A stretch of 64,000 nucleotides of DNA from Flagellimonas alvinocaridis (GCF_004916895.1 NZ_SNTZ01000001.1:776263-840262), one strand, 5' to 3'. Counted from the first letter of the stretch, positions 8,756 through 17,861 are shown. Made by a program: numbers and translations. The notes: a model not told the origin generated them from the letters alone.

Positions 8756-10612
8756 TTAGGGTTTAACACTCTCAGAACCATTGCCAATCCAATTCATGCA
8801 GGACTTAAAAGTGTCAAAAATATGCTCCTGAGGAACTAAGCCTGGGATAATATCAATACGTTCCATCATGTATTTGGGTTGGTCCAGGATACTCACCAAG
8901 AGTACCCTAATGTTTTTCCTGTTCAAATCCTGTAGCACATCTTCCATGGCGTAAAGACCAGACTGGTCCATGTATTGCATGCGTCCCATTCGGATTATGA
9001 CTGTGGACGCGGTATTTGGAATTTGGGATGCCAGTTGCTGAAAATCGCTGGTGGAACCAAAAAACAAGGGTCCCTTAATGTGCTTAATGAAAACATCTTC
9101 CTTAATTTTTTGCGAGAGATTCTTCTCATCGGACCATGCTTCTTCTTTCAGGGGTTTTACATCAGATCTTTTTGCAGTAAGGTCTCCAATTTTTTTCATG
9201 AACATCAATGATGCAATTACCAACCCTATACCTACAGCATATACCAAGTTCCATATGGAAGATAGAACCAACACCACCAACATGATGATTACTTCTGAGC
9301 TCAACTTCATCGGACCTAACTTAATATCCTTTGGAAGGTGTGGAATTGCCTTCAACCCTCTATAGTCCATTACTCCTATACCCACGGTGACCAATATACC
9401 TGCTAAAACCGCAGCGGGAATTTGAGAGGCCACAGGGCCAAGGGCGAGAAGAATAACGAGCAATAAAATACCGGCGACCATTCCTGAAAGCCTGGTTTTG
9501 CCACCAGAATTAATGTTGACAACAGTTCTAATGGTGGCCCCAGCCCCGGGAATACCCCCAAAAACAGCTGCAATACTGTTGCCAATACCCTGTCCAACCA
9601 ATTCTTTGTTCGGTTTGTGCTTGGTTTGGGTCATGTTATCTGCCACTACCGAGGTGAGCAACGAGTCTATTGCCCCAAGCAGGGCAAGTGTAAGTGCAGT
9701 AAAAATATGCGGGGCAATGGAGTTCAGGTTAAATCCTGAAAATATCTCCAAGTTCGGGATGGGCAATCCGCTGGGAATTTGTTCGATGGGACGATAATCC
9801 AATCCAAAACCAAAAGCCACTCCAGAAACTACCAACAGGGCTACCAAGGTACTGGGAACGGCAGTTGTGATTCTTTTGAAACCATAGATGATAAAAATGG
9901 TGGCCAAGGCGAGGGCCAGTTCCAACCAATTTATGTTCAGTAATGCACGGGGAAGAACCTTTATGGTTCCCAAAACACCTGAAGCATCTTTGGCGGCCAA
10001 GGTACTGGCCTCCTTGTTCATATCGGCTTCTGTTATGGTGCTTGCACGCTTTATGGTTTCTTCAAAGTTTTCCAACACCAGAATGCCTTCGCCTGCTTCT
10101 TCCCTTAGAATATTTTCCAAGATTTTCTCCTCGGCTTCGGGCATATATTGATTTACAAATTCCAAATCTTCCTTGGGGTAATATCCTACAGCTGGTAATA
10201 TCTGTGTAACCAAAATAATTACACCAATGGCTGTCATAAAACCAGAAACTACAGGATAGGGAATGTATTTTATATATTTTCCCAACCCAACCAATCCTAA
10301 CCCTATCTGCATTAGACCTGCCAAAAGAAAAATAGTTAAAATAGCAGGGAGGGCCTTGGTTACATCACCGTCGTTAACGGCAACAATACTGGCAATAACC
10401 ACCATACTCACCGCCGTCATAGGGGCGGTAGGTCCAGATATCTGGGTGTTGGTGCCACCAAAGAGGGCTGCAAAAAAGCTAATGAAAATGGCACCATATA
10501 ATCCGGCGCTGGGTCCTAGACCAGAGCTGACACCAAACGCAAGTGCCAGAGGAAGTGCCACGATTCCTGCGGTTATTCCTCCAAAAAGGTCTCCTCTTAC
10601 GTGTTTGAACAT
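8756..10612 (-). CDS. SulP family inorganic anion transporter with STAS domain
   Basis: 618 residues, longer than typical bacterial SulP (about 500-570). The start MFKHVRGDLFGGITAGIVALPLALAFG is the SulP signature. The later membrane core contains GQGIGNSIAAVFGGIPGAGATIRTVVN. A C-terminal STAS domain (about residues 515-610) includes GPLFFGSTSDF and MQYMDQSGLYAME. A charged, glutamate-rich insert at about residues 148-225 interrupts the membrane core. It sits downstream of the carbonic anhydrase gene, separated by a terminator, so it probably has its own promoter. Bicarbonate is a reasonable substrate guess given the neighbour; sulfate cannot be excluded. Confidence 0.92.
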   Translation of the reverse strand: MFKHVRGDLFGGITAGIVALPLALAFGVSSGLGPSAGLYGAIFISFFAALFGGTNTQISGPTAPMTAVSMVVIASIVAVNDGDVTKALPAILTIFLLAGLMQIGLGLVGLGKYIKYIPYPVVSGFMTAIGVIILVTQILPAVGYYPKEDLEFVNQYMPEAEEKILENILREEAGEGILVLENFEETIKRASTITEADMNKEASTLAAKDASGVLGTIKVLPRALLNINWLELALALATIFIIYGFKRITTAVPSTLVALLVVSGVAFGFGLDYRPIEQIPSGLPIPNLEIFSGFNLNSIAPHIFTALTLALLGAIDSLLTSVVADNMTQTKHKPNKELVGQGIGNSIAAVFGGIPGAGATIRTVVNINSGGKTRLSGMVAGILLLVILLALGPVASQIPAAVLAGILVTVGIGVMDYRGLKAIPHLPKDIKLGPMKLSSEVIIMLVVLVLSSIWNLVYAVGIGLVIASLMFMKKIGDLTAKRSDVKPLKEEAWSDEKNLSQKIKEDVFIKHIKGPLFFGSTSDFQQLASQIPNTASTVIIRMGRMQYMDQSGLYAMEDVLQDLNRKNIRVLLVSILDQPKYMMERIDIIPGLVPQEHIFDTFKSCMNWIGNGSESVKP

Positions 10613-10662
10613 ATGCCAGTATTAAATTTATACCGTATGAAGATACTAATTTTAGGACATAA

Positions 10663-10694
10663 AAAGGCCGATGATTACGTAATCATCGGCCTTT
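10663..10694 (-). terminator. Perfect 32-bp palindrome, terminator of the carbonic anhydrase gene
   Basis: The segment is a perfect inverted repeat with no unpaired loop base, with arms AAAGGCCGATGATTAC and its complement. On the minus strand it is followed by a T run, giving an intrinsic terminator 21 bp after the carbonic anhydrase stop codon. The A run on the other side would let it work in both directions. Confidence 0.85.
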
Positions 10695-10714
10695 AAGATC
10701 ATAGAGTTTGTGGC

Positions 10715-11341
10715 TTACATGAAAGTAACTTTACCATCAGATATGTCATACATACCTCCTACAATGGCTATTTCTCCTTGTTGTTCCATTTCCTTTAAGA
10801 TGGGACTCTGATTTCTGATGTTATCCAAGGTCAGTTCTACATTTTTAACCGCAACGGAATCTACAAAATCAAGGTTCTTGGAATTTCTCAAGGACTCGTC
10901 TCTTGGCTCGGTAACCGCATCAACAGCAGGTTCAATTTTGTTGATAAGCTTTGTTAAGTTGCCAAGGCGGGCATGATCACAGGCCCCTTTTACGGCTCCA
11001 CAACTAGTGTGGCCAAGGACAACCAATAATTTGGTTCCTGCCAGCTTACAGGCAAACTCCATACTTCCAAGGATGTCTTCATTGACAAAGTTTCCGGCTA
11101 TTCTAACACTAAATATGTCCCCTAAACCCTGGTCAAATACTAGTTCTGCAGAAACTCTGGAGTCGATACAACTTAGGATGGTGGCAAAAGGAAATTGCCC
11201 ATCTTTGGTGTCGTTTACTTGTTCCAATAAGTTTCTATTGGCTTTTAGGTTCTGTTGAAAACGCTCATTGCCTTCCTTTAAAAAAACAATGGCTTTTTCT
11301 GGGGTCATGGTGGCTTGTGTTTCTTTTGTGTGTGCTTTCAT
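10715..11341 (-). CDS. Beta-class carbonic anhydrase
   Basis: 208 residues. It interconverts CO2 and bicarbonate. Zinc ligands and the catalytic dyad are visible: Cys58, Asp60 and Arg62 in SCIDSR, then His111 and Cys114 in GHTSCGAVKGA. The N-terminus is short with no signal peptide, so it is cytoplasmic. It begins 10 bp after the end of the SulP transporter gene at 11352-12935, indicating co-transcription. That pairing suggests it hydrates or dehydrates the inorganic carbon moved by the transporter. Confidence 0.97.
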   Translation of the reverse strand: MKAHTKETQATMTPEKAIVFLKEGNERFQQNLKANRNLLEQVNDTKDGQFPFATILSCIDSRVSAELVFDQGLGDIFSVRIAGNFVNEDILGSMEFACKLAGTKLLVVLGHTSCGAVKGACDHARLGNLTKLINKIEPAVDAVTEPRDESLRNSKNLDFVDSVAVKNVELTLDNIRNQSPILKEMEQQGEIAIVGGMYDISDGKVTFM

Positions 11342-11351
11342 ATCACTATAG

Positions 11352-12935
11352 TTATGCCGATTTTTTCGGTCTTAGATTAAAGAATTCAATGTAACTTTTT
11401 GGGTTTTCCGCAATGCCTCGTTCGGAAATAATGGTAATGTCAATATTTCTATTTTTGGCTTTGGCCGAAAAGTCTTCCAAAATTTCAATAATGTCATTGT
11501 CCAAGAACCTTGTCTTTCTAACATCAAGTTCAAGGTATGAATTTTCAGGAAGCCTGTCCAACTCTTTTAGAATAGCTCCTTTGTTGATAAAGGTAACTTC
11601 TTCTGCCAAAGTCATTTTAATTTTATGTACACCATTGCTATTATCCTCAATATGAAGGAAATGCGAATTTTGGTAGCTTTTTATAAGGATTACCACAATC
11701 CCTACGCCCAAACCTAATCCTATACCTACCAGAAGATCGGTAAACACGATTCCAATCACAGTCACAACAAAAGGAACAAACTGTTTCCAACCAGAATTAT
11801 ACATGGTCTTGAACAAACTTGGCTTAGCCAACTTATAACCAACAACGAAGAGGATGGCCGCCAAGACGGATAGAGGAATCATATTTAGTAGCGTTGGGAT
11901 TAAAACTACCGAAGCCAATAAAAAGAATCCATGAATAATAGCTGAAGCTTTGGTTCTACCTCCAGATTGTATATTGGCAGAACTACGAACAATTACTTGG
12001 GTTATGGGCAATCCGCCAACCAAACCGGATAAACTGTTTCCGACACCTTGTGCCAATAGCTCCCTGTTGGTAGGGGTTACACGTTTATGTGGGTCCAACT
12101 TATCAGTTGCTTCAACACAAAGTAAAGTCTCCAAACTGGCCACGAGCGCAATGGTAAAGGCAGTAATCCAAATCTCGGAATTGGTTATGACCGAAAAATT
12201 TGGGAAACTGAACAACCCGGCAAACGACTCTAAACTGTCAGGAACAGGAACACTTACCAAATGCTCGTCAGAAATACCCCAAGTGCCATCACCAGAGGTA
12301 AAGGCAAAATAAACAATTCCCAAAACCACGGCAACCAAAGGTCCTTGGATCAACTGAAAAATCTTTGATTTTTTGCTCAATACCCTATCCCAAAGAATAA
12401 GAATGGACAAAGCCACAACGGCAATCACAGTTGCCCCCGGACTAATGGAATTAATGGCAGATATAATTCCGCTGAACGTATTTTCACCATCAACTTGGAA
12501 GAATGCAAAATCTCCTTCTGGGTCGGCATCGTATCCAAAGAAATGTGGAATTTGCTTTAAGATTATAATAATCCCAATACCGGTAAGCATTCCTTTGATT
12601 ACTGATGACGGAAAATAGTAGGCAATAACCCCAGCTTTTAATAAGCCAAAAACAATTTGGATGATTCCACCCAAGACCACGGCCACAAGAAAGTTTTCAT
12701 AACCTCCCAAAGTGCCTATGGCAGTTAATACAATTGCAGCAAGCCCCGCAGCGGGCCCACTAACACCTATTTGAGATCCACTTAGTGAACCCACAACGAT
12801 CCCTCCTATGATTCCTGCGATAAGACCCGAAAAAAGAGGGGCGCCACTGGCCAGGGCAATTCCCAAACAGAGGGGTAGCGCCACAAAAAAGACCACAATA
12901 CTGGCTGGCAAGTCATTTTTTATATACTTGAACAT
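11352..12935 (-). CDS. SulP family anion (probable bicarbonate) transporter with STAS-like C-terminus
   Basis: 527 residues with the SulP start MFKYIKNDLPASIVVFFVALPLCLGIALASG and a conserved core with GQIGVSGPAAGLAAI-like and GVGNSLSGLVGGLPITQVIVRSSANI segments. The C-terminal ~90 residues form a short STAS-like domain (TRFLDNDIIEILEDFSAKAK). It lies directly upstream of the beta-carbonic anhydrase with 10 bp between them. SulP/carbonic anhydrase pairs are known bicarbonate uptake modules, which favours bicarbonate as substrate; this is inferred from context. Confidence 0.93.
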   Translation of the reverse strand: MFKYIKNDLPASIVVFFVALPLCLGIALASGAPLFSGLIAGIIGGIVVGSLSGSQIGVSGPAAGLAAIVLTAIGTLGGYENFLVAVVLGGIIQIVFGLLKAGVIAYYFPSSVIKGMLTGIGIIIILKQIPHFFGYDADPEGDFAFFQVDGENTFSGIISAINSISPGATVIAVVALSILILWDRVLSKKSKIFQLIQGPLVAVVLGIVYFAFTSGDGTWGISDEHLVSVPVPDSLESFAGLFSFPNFSVITNSEIWITAFTIALVASLETLLCVEATDKLDPHKRVTPTNRELLAQGVGNSLSGLVGGLPITQVIVRSSANIQSGGRTKASAIIHGFFLLASVVLIPTLLNMIPLSVLAAILFVVGYKLAKPSLFKTMYNSGWKQFVPFVVTVIGIVFTDLLVGIGLGLGVGIVVILIKSYQNSHFLHIEDNSNGVHKIKMTLAEEVTFINKGAILKELDRLPENSYLELDVRKTRFLDNDIIEILEDFSAKAKNRNIDITIISERGIAENPKSYIEFFNLRPKKSA

Positions 12936-13024
12936 AATTAATATAGTAATGGTGTCTTCAGGGATTTATAATTTACTGAAGACTGTTAGAAATTGATTTT
13001 TGATGTGTTTAAAAAAGAAAAAAA

Positions 13025-13336
13025 TTAAATCAATCTCTTGGGAGGTGGGTCAAGAATCTCAATGGTGCAATCCAAAACTCTAAAAATATAGGTTAGAGCA
13101 TCAAAATCTTTTTCTTGGTTTAGTGTAGAATCTACAGGGAAAAAATTGCGAAGTAGAAAAAACTTACTCTCAAAGTTCTTGCTACCAGTTGTTTCCTTGC
13201 TGTTGTTTTCCTCTTCAGAGGAACCAAGAATTATTGCGGTACAGTACTCCTTGCCCAGAAGGGGAACAAAGGGTGAGGCCATTAAAATTGTGACCAGTAT
13301 CACCGAGACAAAAGGAAGAGCCAAAAGTCTTAGCAC
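13025..13336 (-). CDS. Small exported or membrane-anchored hypothetical protein
   Basis: About 103 residues if started at the GTG at 13336. The open frame extends to a TTG at 13372, but a TAnnTTTG-type -7 box (TATTTTTG, 13359-13352 on the minus strand) lies inside that extension, favouring the internal GTG. The N-terminus is then a hydrophobic signal or anchor (LRLLALPFVSVILVTILMA), followed by a polar Ser/Glu/Asn stretch and a C-terminal segment ending EILDPPPKRLI. It is 89 bp upstream of the SulP gene and may be expressed with it. No known domain recognised. Confidence 0.55.
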   Translation of the reverse strand: MLRLLALPFVSVILVTILMASPFVPLLGKEYCTAIILGSSEEENNSKETTGSKNFESKFFLLRNFFPVDSTLNQEKDFDALTYIFRVLDCTIEILDPPPKRLI

Positions 13337-13392
13337 TATACAGTTTTTTTGCAAAAATAAAAGGAAGCACAAAAAAGTTTGTTAAATAATAT

Positions 13393-14157
13393 TTAAAAGT
13401 CTTTCAACAACTTAATATTATCGGTCAACAACCATCCAGTTTGGCCATCCGCCAATTTAATTTTCCTCCAATCGTCAAGTTGATCCAACACATTTACTTT
13501 TGTTCCTTCGTGAAGGGTAAAGACAATTTCACTGTTATTGTTGGGTTCAGACGACACCTGTACCTGTTTACTGAAAACTATGGCAGGATTGTCTTTTTTA
13601 AACTCTTGATTTTGCAGATAAGCCATTAAAATGGACACAACACTCAAGGAAAGCGAAAAAATGCTCACGATAAAAGCTATCCGTTTTTGATTGGCAAATC
13701 GAAGAAAAAAATAGGCCAGATAACCCAGAACAAACAAAAAGGCAAAACCTATGGCCACATAAGCCCATTGATCAAAGAAAAAGAGGTTCACAATTTTTCC
13801 ATAGATTTGGGCAATCTCGGTTTTAGGGATGCTTTCTATGGCGTCTAGCCTCATGTTTTGGGCATAACCTAGATTGTTCCTGATTTCCGCATCATTGGGG
13901 TCTAACAACAAGGCTTTTTCATAATAATAAATACTGGGCCCAATGGCATTTAGCTTATAATGGCAGTTACCCATGTTAAAATACAATTGTGCGGAATGTT
14001 CCCCAGTATCAAGAATTTTTTTGTAATTATCTATGGCTTTACCGTATTCCCCTTTGTTGTAATATTCTGTAGCCTGATCAAACAGGACGTTGCTTTGGCA
14101 GAAACCAAGGGAAGCCGAAAAGAGGGCAATTAAAAGCACTATTTTTTTTATACTCAT
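13393..14157 (-). CDS. batE: BatE: TPR and SH3-domain membrane protein of the aerotolerance operon
   Basis: 254 residues. A signal sequence (MSIKKIVLLIALFSASLGFCQ) is followed by TPR repeats (ATEYYNKGEYGKAIDNYKKIL and the following units, residues ~28-100), two membrane helices around residues 135-190, and a C-terminal bacterial SH3 domain (EGTKVNVLDQLDDWRKIKLADGQTGWL split by its usual loops). This is the BatE layout. Its ATG overlaps the batD stop as ATGA, so it is translationally coupled and closes the Bat operon. Its molecular role is unknown beyond envelope stress tolerance proposed for the Bat set. Confidence 0.88.
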   Translation of the reverse strand: MSIKKIVLLIALFSASLGFCQSNVLFDQATEYYNKGEYGKAIDNYKKILDTGEHSAQLYFNMGNCHYKLNAIGPSIYYYEKALLLDPNDAEIRNNLGYAQNMRLDAIESIPKTEIAQIYGKIVNLFFFDQWAYVAIGFAFLFVLGYLAYFFLRFANQKRIAFIVSIFSLSLSVVSILMAYLQNQEFKKDNPAIVFSKQVQVSSEPNNNSEIVFTLHEGTKVNVLDQLDDWRKIKLADGQTGWLLTDNIKLLKDF

Positions 14158-15938
14158 AACTGTTTGTCCAAATTTGAAATTACCCCGCTGGCCTTATCAT
14201 AGTCATTTTGCATTTGCACATCTGAAAATGGGCTATATCTGGCCATTTCACAACTTTTCAATAGCTCAATAAACCCTTCCACATCTGTGTCCTCCACTTT
14301 TTTGTCCAAAAGGATGGAGGTTATTTTTTCTTTGCTGAATTCTGAGGTCTCGATTTTCAGCTTGGCTTTTAGATAGTTGTGAAGTCCTTTCTCCAAAGCC
14401 ACATAGAAGGCTTCTTTGTTACCTAATTCTTTTTTGGCAGTGGATAGATATTTTCTGGCCAGTTTGTTGGCCTTTTTGATTTTGTTGCCCACAACATCCT
14501 GTGCAATTGCTTCCCTTTTCTTGAATGAAAAAATTGCAATCGGAATTAGAAGAAGGGGACCAAGAAGCCATAGATAAAATGCTCTGGAACCAAAAAAGTA
14601 GTTTACACCAATTGGACTTAGGTTAGGGTTTAGTTTAATAAAATGAAACTGCTTTCCTGTTGGAACAACCAATTGTTTATTGGTCGCTGTGCCCACCGCA
14701 TTGTTGCTTGCAGAATTTGTTGGTCCCTCCAACACCTCTATATTGATTTCATCGGAGTTAAGAGTGATGTATTTTTCCGTCTTGGGATTAAAATAACTAA
14801 AGGAAATACTGGGAATGGGGTATTTTCCCCTAAATGAAGGCACAATGGTGTAGTTGTTGGAAACTTTACCTTCCATTCCCGAGCTATAAGTTTGTATGTT
14901 TTCTTCATACTCCGGATCATAAACCTCCAAAGCACTTGGAAGTTCGGGTTCAGGGAGCTGAAAAAGTTTCAGGTTGCCCTTTCCGGAAACCTCTACAATG
15001 GCTTGTAGGGATTCTGATGCGTTCAACTGTTTTTTGGAGGCAGAAACAGAAAATTCGAAATCCCCTACGGCTCCACCAAAATTTGCAGGCTTTCCATTTT
15101 CTGGAAGTGGTTTCACGTTTATGGTCCTTTTCCCGGCAGATACCGTTTTACTGGTCTGGGTGTAAATGCGTCCACCGAAAAAATCCCTTCGGTTGGTAGG
15201 AACATCAACAAAAACCTCCAAGGAAAGAGGTTCAATATCAAGTTGTCCCGCTTTTTGTGGATAGAGAACAACTCTTTTCAAGACTACATAACGGTATGGT
15301 TTTCCTTGATAGGTGCCATTTTCGGCGGTACGTCTGGTAACGGGAATGTCTTGGCTCCAAAAATTGTTGTACGTTGGATTGTCCAGTTCCCTGTAGTTGG
15401 TAACACTAATATTTGGGCTTACATAAAGCTTATAGATGACGGTAACGGCCTCATTGAGATAAGAATTTCCCTTGGAAACTTCTGCTACCAAATGTAGGTT
15501 CTCATCGGCCACATCATCCACAGTTTTTTGATCGCTGGGTTTGTCCACTGCCGCAGTTACTTCAACCGTTTTAGAAAGTGTTTTGTAAGTTTCGCCGGCA
15601 ATTTCTATGGTGGCTTGTTTTATAGTGAAGGAACCTCTTGCCGTGGGCACCAAAATATAGGAATATGTTTTTGAAAAGCTCCTTTTTCCGTTGATCCATG
15701 AAGAGCTTATGGATTGGGAAGGCCCCATGACCACCTTAAAACCCTCAAAAGGGGGAGGGCTAAAATTATCTCCATCCTTGTTCATGGTAAACTCCACACG
15801 AAGGCGTTCGTTAATGCCCAATTTTTCCTTGCTGAGGTTCATTTCAAAAGTAACCTCTTCTTCTTGGGCTTGGCTGGAAGCCCCCGTCAAGAAGAATATG
15901 ATTGTAAAAAGTAATATGTTGCCCCTCAACCTATACAT
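14154..15938 (-). CDS. batD: BatD: large envelope protein with BatD beta domains
   Basis: 594 residues with a cleavable signal (ending ASSQAQ at about residue 25), a long beta-rich BatD region whose start resembles other BatD proteins (VTFEMNLSKEKLGINERLRVEFTMN, split here as a description), a single membrane helix near residue 455 (FYLWLLGPLLLIPIAIFSF) and a cytoplasmic helical tail. The start codon overlaps the batC stop as TAATG. Bat proteins were described as aerotolerance factors in Bacteroides; a chaperone or complex-assembly role with the VWA proteins is the working idea. Confidence 0.93.
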   Translation of the reverse strand: MYRLRGNILLFTIIFFLTGASSQAQEEEVTFEMNLSKEKLGINERLRVEFTMNKDGDNFSPPPFEGFKVVMGPSQSISSSWINGKRSFSKTYSYILVPTARGSFTIKQATIEIAGETYKTLSKTVEVTAAVDKPSDQKTVDDVADENLHLVAEVSKGNSYLNEAVTVIYKLYVSPNISVTNYRELDNPTYNNFWSQDIPVTRRTAENGTYQGKPYRYVVLKRVVLYPQKAGQLDIEPLSLEVFVDVPTNRRDFFGGRIYTQTSKTVSAGKRTINVKPLPENGKPANFGGAVGDFEFSVSASKKQLNASESLQAIVEVSGKGNLKLFQLPEPELPSALEVYDPEYEENIQTYSSGMEGKVSNNYTIVPSFRGKYPIPSISFSYFNPKTEKYITLNSDEINIEVLEGPTNSASNNAVGTATNKQLVVPTGKQFHFIKLNPNLSPIGVNYFFGSRAFYLWLLGPLLLIPIAIFSFKKREAIAQDVVGNKIKKANKLARKYLSTAKKELGNKEAFYVALEKGLHNYLKAKLKIETSEFSKEKITSILLDKKVEDTDVEGFIELLKSCEMARYSPFSDVQMQNDYDKASGVISNLDKQL

Positions 15939-16831
15939 TACCAGTCTTTTTCGTTTCTGACTTTTTTGCCTCTCACTTTTCTTGCCTCCATTTTTTCCTG
16001 AACCTTTTTTTCTTCGTTCTGCATGGCTTCTAGGAGGTTCTGAATTTGTTGTTCAGAGAGCTGATTGGGTCTTGGCTGTTGTTTTTGGTCATCAGGTTGA
16101 TCGCCCTGATTTGGTTTTTTCTCCTGCTCCTTCTTTTTGTCACCATCCCCTTCTTTATTTTCTTCGGGCTTGTCCTCTCCGTTTTCTCCCTGATCTCCTT
16201 GGTCTTTGTTTTCGTCCTCGTTTTGTTTCCCTTCGTCCTGTTTGTCGTTATCCCCCTCGTTGTTCTGATCTTGGTTTTGATCCTGATTTTGGTCTTGTTG
16301 GTCCTGCTTGTCTTGGTTATCCTGATTTTGATCGTTCTGTTGCTCGTCTTGCTGTTTTTCAAGCATCTTTTTTGCTAGGGCCAAGTTGTAACGGGTCTCG
16401 TCATCATTGGGATTGCTGCGCAAGGCTTCCTTGTAGGCTTCAACGGCCTTTTCGTATTCCTTGTTCTTCATGAACACATTGCCCATATTGTGAAAGGCCT
16501 TGTGTTTTTCGGGCTTGTTTTCTGCTTTTTCCCCAGCTTGTTTGTAGCGACCAAAGGCTTCTCCAAAACTCTCACGGTTGTAGTAGGCATTTCCTAAATT
16601 GAATGGTGCCACCACGTTTTTTTCACTCTTGGAAATGGCTTTTCTATAATTGGCCTCTGCCGCAATAAAATCATTGGAACTTAGCTCTCCATTGGCCTCA
16701 TAAGTAAGGTTAGTGGAGGCCTTAAGCGCCTTTTCGGCGCTTTTGTCCGCTATTTCTTCCTGCGCCATGGCATAGCTTGTGCATAGCACGAGAACAAACA
16801 TCAATCTCATCTTAGTCATCATCATGTTCAT
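15938..16831 (-). CDS. batC: BatC: TPR protein with a Gln/Asn/Asp/Glu/Lys-rich tail
   Basis: 297 residues. It has a signal-like N-terminus (MRLMFVLVLCTSYAMAQ), three TPR units (about residues 35-135: AEANYRKAISKSEKNVVAPF and following) and a highly charged low-complexity region of about 110 residues dominated by repeated DQNQDQN and KPEENKEGDGDKK stretches. Several ATGs (16831, 16825, 16822, 16819, 16810) could serve as start; the longest overlaps batB by 20 bp, the shortest does not overlap. The tail is probably disordered and periplasmic. TPR part and tail match BatC. Confidence 0.9.
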   Translation of the reverse strand: MNMMMTKMRLMFVLVLCTSYAMAQEEIADKSAEKALKASTNLTYEANGELSSNDFIAAEANYRKAISKSEKNVVAPFNLGNAYYNRESFGEAFGRYKQAGEKAENKPEKHKAFHNMGNVFMKNKEYEKAVEAYKEALRSNPNDDETRYNLALAKKMLEKQQDEQQNDQNQDNQDKQDQQDQNQDQNQDQNNEGDNDKQDEGKQNEDENKDQGDQGENGEDKPEENKEGDGDKKKEQEKKPNQGDQPDDQKQQPRPNQLSEQQIQNLLEAMQNEEKKVQEKMEARKVRGKKVRNEKDW

Positions 16832-17858
16832 TGAAAAGATTTAGTTTTTTTAACCATTGTGTTTTTCTGTCCAGAAGGAAAATGTCCAAAAATAGAAATA
16901 AAAGTGCTGCTCCCAGAAACCATTGAAATTGGTCTTGATATTCAGCAAATTGCTTGGCTTCAAATTCTGTTTTATCCATCTGGTTCAGTAGTTCTTTGAT
17001 ATGTTCCACGGCATTTTCCGTATTGGAACCGTCTATATATTCGCCATTTCCGCGATCGGCAACTTCGGTCAGTATGGCCTCATTGAGTTTGGTTATGACC
17101 ACTTCGCCTTGGGTGTCTTTCTTCAAACTTTCAACAATGCCATTCCTTTTTATTGGGATGGGTGCACCCTTAGGTTTTCCTACCCCAATGGTAAAGACAC
17201 GAATACCATTTTCTACGGCGCCTTCAACGGCGTTTGCCGTGTTTCCTTCGGAGTGGTCCTCCCCATCAGAAACTATGAAGAGGACCCGATTGGTCTGTTC
17301 GGTATCATCGTAATAGGTAGTGGCCAAATCTATGGCTGCATCAATGGCAGTTCCTTGTGATGACAACATATCGGTGTTCATACTCTGCAAGAACATCTTG
17401 GCCGCACCATAATCAGTAGTAATTGGCAATTGCGGATAGGCCTGTCCAGCATAGGCAATGATACCGATACGGTCACTTGCCAATTGATTGATGATTTCCG
17501 ATACCAAACGTTTTGCCTTTTCCAATCGGTTTGGGGCAATGTCCTCCGCCAACATACTTTTGGATACGTCCACCGCAAAGACGATATCTACGCCTTCTCT
17601 TTTGACGGTTTCCAGTTTTGTGCCAATTTTAGGGTTTACCAATCCCATAATAAGTGATGATAGCCCAGCCAGCAGAAACACCAGTTTTATAACCGACTTG
17701 AAACTGGATTTGTTGGGCGCCAATCTTTTGAGCAGTTTGGGGTTGGCAAAATGGCGCTGGGTCCTTTTTTTCCAGATTTGAAGAAAAAAGAAGGCCAAGA
17801 CCATTACCGGAATAATGCCCAAGAGATAGAAATATGTTTTTTCATCAAACTGTATCAT
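16812..17858 (-). CDS. batB: BatB: membrane-anchored von Willebrand factor A protein
   Basis: 348 residues. Two N-terminal membrane helices are followed by a VWA domain with an intact MIDAS start DVSKSM (in VFAVDVSKSMLAEDIAPNRL), the conserved Thr region GTAIDAAIDLAT and FIVSDGEDHSEG, then a C-terminal helix (FQWFLGAALLFLFLDIFLL). It lies 3 bp after batA and overlaps batC. BatA and BatB are paralogous and expected to interact through metal-dependent VWA contacts. Confidence 0.95.
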   Translation of the reverse strand: MIQFDEKTYFYLLGIIPVMVLAFFFLQIWKKRTQRHFANPKLLKRLAPNKSSFKSVIKLVFLLAGLSSLIMGLVNPKIGTKLETVKREGVDIVFAVDVSKSMLAEDIAPNRLEKAKRLVSEIINQLASDRIGIIAYAGQAYPQLPITTDYGAAKMFLQSMNTDMLSSQGTAIDAAIDLATTYYDDTEQTNRVLFIVSDGEDHSEGNTANAVEGAVENGIRVFTIGVGKPKGAPIPIKRNGIVESLKKDTQGEVVITKLNEAILTEVADRGNGEYIDGSNTENAVEHIKELLNQMDKTEFEAKQFAEYQDQFQWFLGAALLFLFLDIFLLDRKTQWLKKLNLFNEHDDD

Positions 17859-17861
17859 ATG

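Noticed and set aside
9498..10625. Antisense ORFs across the 618-residue SulP gene
   Set aside because: They follow the codon pattern of the sense gene and have no start signals or family features.
16030..16378. Long open frames on both strands across the low-complexity region of batC
   Set aside because: They mirror the repetitive Gln/Asp/Asn codons; translated products are themselves low complexity (Lys/Arg/Thr or Leu/Val/Ile) with no family resemblance.
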